A DNA stretch of 22,131 bases from an uncultured Desulfuromonadales bacterium (GTDB taxonomy: Bacteria > Desulfobacterota > Desulfuromonadia > Desulfuromonadales > Geopsychrobacteraceae): assembly GCA_945787295.1 (NCBI GenBank), contig CALZHQ010000063.1, forward strand, positions 1 through 22,131, written 5' to 3'. The notes beneath the pieces are model-generated. The model was not told where the DNA came from, did no database searches, and saw nothing but the letters and a program-made list of their open reading frames with translations. Positions 21,291 through 22,131 of the stretch are shown here, one piece after another (the stretch's first letter is position 1; each line of letters begins with the position of its first letter). The position numbers and the translations under genes are program-made.

Positions 21291-21893
21291 CTACCCTTGG
21301 ACCGGATTCATCAGCGTTCGAGTATAACGGCTCATCACCCAACCGGTATCGCCATTTTTCAACTCGACAAAATACCAGTTTTCAACCACCGCCTTAACTG
21401 CCAATTCAGTCCCTTTACGTAAGGTCTGTTCCGCCGAATGATTTTTTCCCGGTCCTCTCCGTAAATTCAGCCATTCGGCAAAAACCGCAACATGGTCTCC
21501 AACTTCAGCCTGCTTTATGGGGTCTTGCTTCGGTGCTGGTTCGACAGGTTTTTCAACGACCTGATAACCGAGATCAACGGGGCGATAATAAACCCCCTGA
21601 CAGAAAAAAAAGTCAATTCCTCTGATTGTCAGGGTGATGCTGCCGGCAGGAAGACTGGCGATAATGACGCCGACCGGTGGATGAACAACTCTGAAGCCGT
21701 GTTTGGCAGGTCGATAATAGAAACCATCGTGAAAAAATAGACCACCCTTGAGGGACCTGTAACCATGCGGCAGACGCTCGATGACACCTCCCGAATGAAG
21801 TGGGTGGAAAGGGGCTGCCGTTAGTGGGGTCACCTGCAGACAAAGAACAATCGCGATAACAGAAAATACGAGGAAGTTTCGCTTTGTCTTCAT
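21291..21893 (-). CDS. Exported DUF6515-like protein with C-terminal bacterial SH3 domain
   Basis: 200 residues from ATG 21893 (GAAGGGA upstream; an in-frame start 13 codons earlier would bury the signal peptide). Signal peptide 1-27 (FLVFSVIAIVLCLQVTPLTAA). Residues 35-74 and 75-117 are two copies of one unit: GGVIERLPHGYRSLKGG...FHDGFYYRPAKHGFRVVHPP and GVIIASLPAGSITLTIRG...FCQGVYYRPVDLGYQVVEKP, as in DUF6515. A Pro/Lys linker leads to an SH3_3 domain (133-193: VAVFAEWLNLRRGPGKNHSA, then NWYFVELKNGDTGWVMSRY), which usually binds cell-wall peptides. Probably periplasmic and envelope-associated. Confidence 0.8.
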   Translation of the reverse strand: MKTKRNFLVFSVIAIVLCLQVTPLTAAPFHPLHSGGVIERLPHGYRSLKGGLFFHDGFYYRPAKHGFRVVHPPVGVIIASLPAGSITLTIRGIDFFFCQGVYYRPVDLGYQVVEKPVEPAPKQDPIKQAEVGDHVAVFAEWLNLRRGPGKNHSAEQTLRKGTELAVKAVVENWYFVELKNGDTGWVMSRYTRTLMNPVQG

Positions 21894-22131
21894 TGTTTTC
21901 CCTTCTATTGATGTTACGGGTGGCGCCAGCAAATGCGTTGATAGAAGTTACCCTTAGCGTTTGCCAGTAAGCCCCCAGAAAAACAGACGTAAGGTAACTG
22001 GAGGTGGAAGCACATAAATGAAAAAAGACTGTACTTTCAGGGCAGCGGTAGTTGTTTGGCTAAGTTGTATTTTTGGATGATTGAAATATTATTCTCGATC
22101 AACATGTAACGGAATACTTTCTTAGCAGGTA

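Noticed and set aside
22018..22080. 20-codon ORF (MKKDCTFRAAVVVWLSCIFG) near the right edge
   Set aside because: The GGAGG is about 13 bases away, the frame stops quickly and the signal-like run is too short; it may be a relic but cannot be supported.
1..22131. CRISPR array
   Set aside because: No regularly spaced direct repeats and no cas genes were seen.

Overview
The window looks like a chromosomal segment of a free-living Gram-negative bacterium. Outer-envelope machinery is plentiful: an RND efflux pump, a TRAP transporter receptor, lipoproteins and periplasmic metal-binding proteins. Gene style and content fit the Desulfuromonadales/Geobacter-like deltaproteobacteria, but this is inference only; there is no rRNA or tRNA to anchor it. 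No CRISPR array or tRNA was seen.

Left part (1-9000), mostly GC-rich core-type genes. On the minus strand: the 5' end of a TRAP (DctP) receptor gene, a 624-base gap holding strong hairpins, a ferritin-like di-iron protein, and a sialidase-fold protein whose start overlaps the end of a truC-type tRNA pseudouridine synthase. On the plus strand: a frameshifted remnant of an ABC substrate-binding lipoprotein gene, then an RND adaptor gene and an AcrB-type pump gene. These are followed by a 29-residue single-span membrane peptide and a GIY-YIG (UPF0213/YhbQ-like) gene that overlap by ATGA.

Middle part (9000-12000). An AT-richer gene encodes a three-module TIR / TIR-like / deoxyribosyltransferase-like protein. 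It is followed 49 bases later by a cytoplasmic trypsin-fold protease, which overlaps a small lipoprotein gene. The lipoprotein repeats the N-terminal domain of the protease, so the pair resembles an enzyme plus a separately encoded prodomain-like partner. This is the most interesting candidate system here.

Zinc-type operon (12264-16734). A small His/Cys exported protein and an exported protein of unknown function precede a tight cluster: a His-rich DUF2796 (ZrgA-like) protein, an ABC ATPase, an FtsX-like permease and a DUF3299 protein. The last four overlap or nearly abut and resemble the Vibrio Zrg zinc uptake system.

Right part (16750-21290), a plasticity zone. A truncated IS256-type transposase start with its presumed IS end is inserted into a relic of a serine-resolvase gene. 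Then come a ParE-type toxin-antitoxin pair, two exported proteins (one TPR-like), an intact serine resolvase and a RelE/Phd-type toxin-antitoxin pair. The order antitoxin-toxin-terminator-70-base repeat-resolvase start occurs twice on the minus strand, and the left copy is broken. Each repeat carries a 12-codon leader ORF whose stop overlaps the resolvase start. The window ends with an exported DUF6515-like plus SH3 protein.
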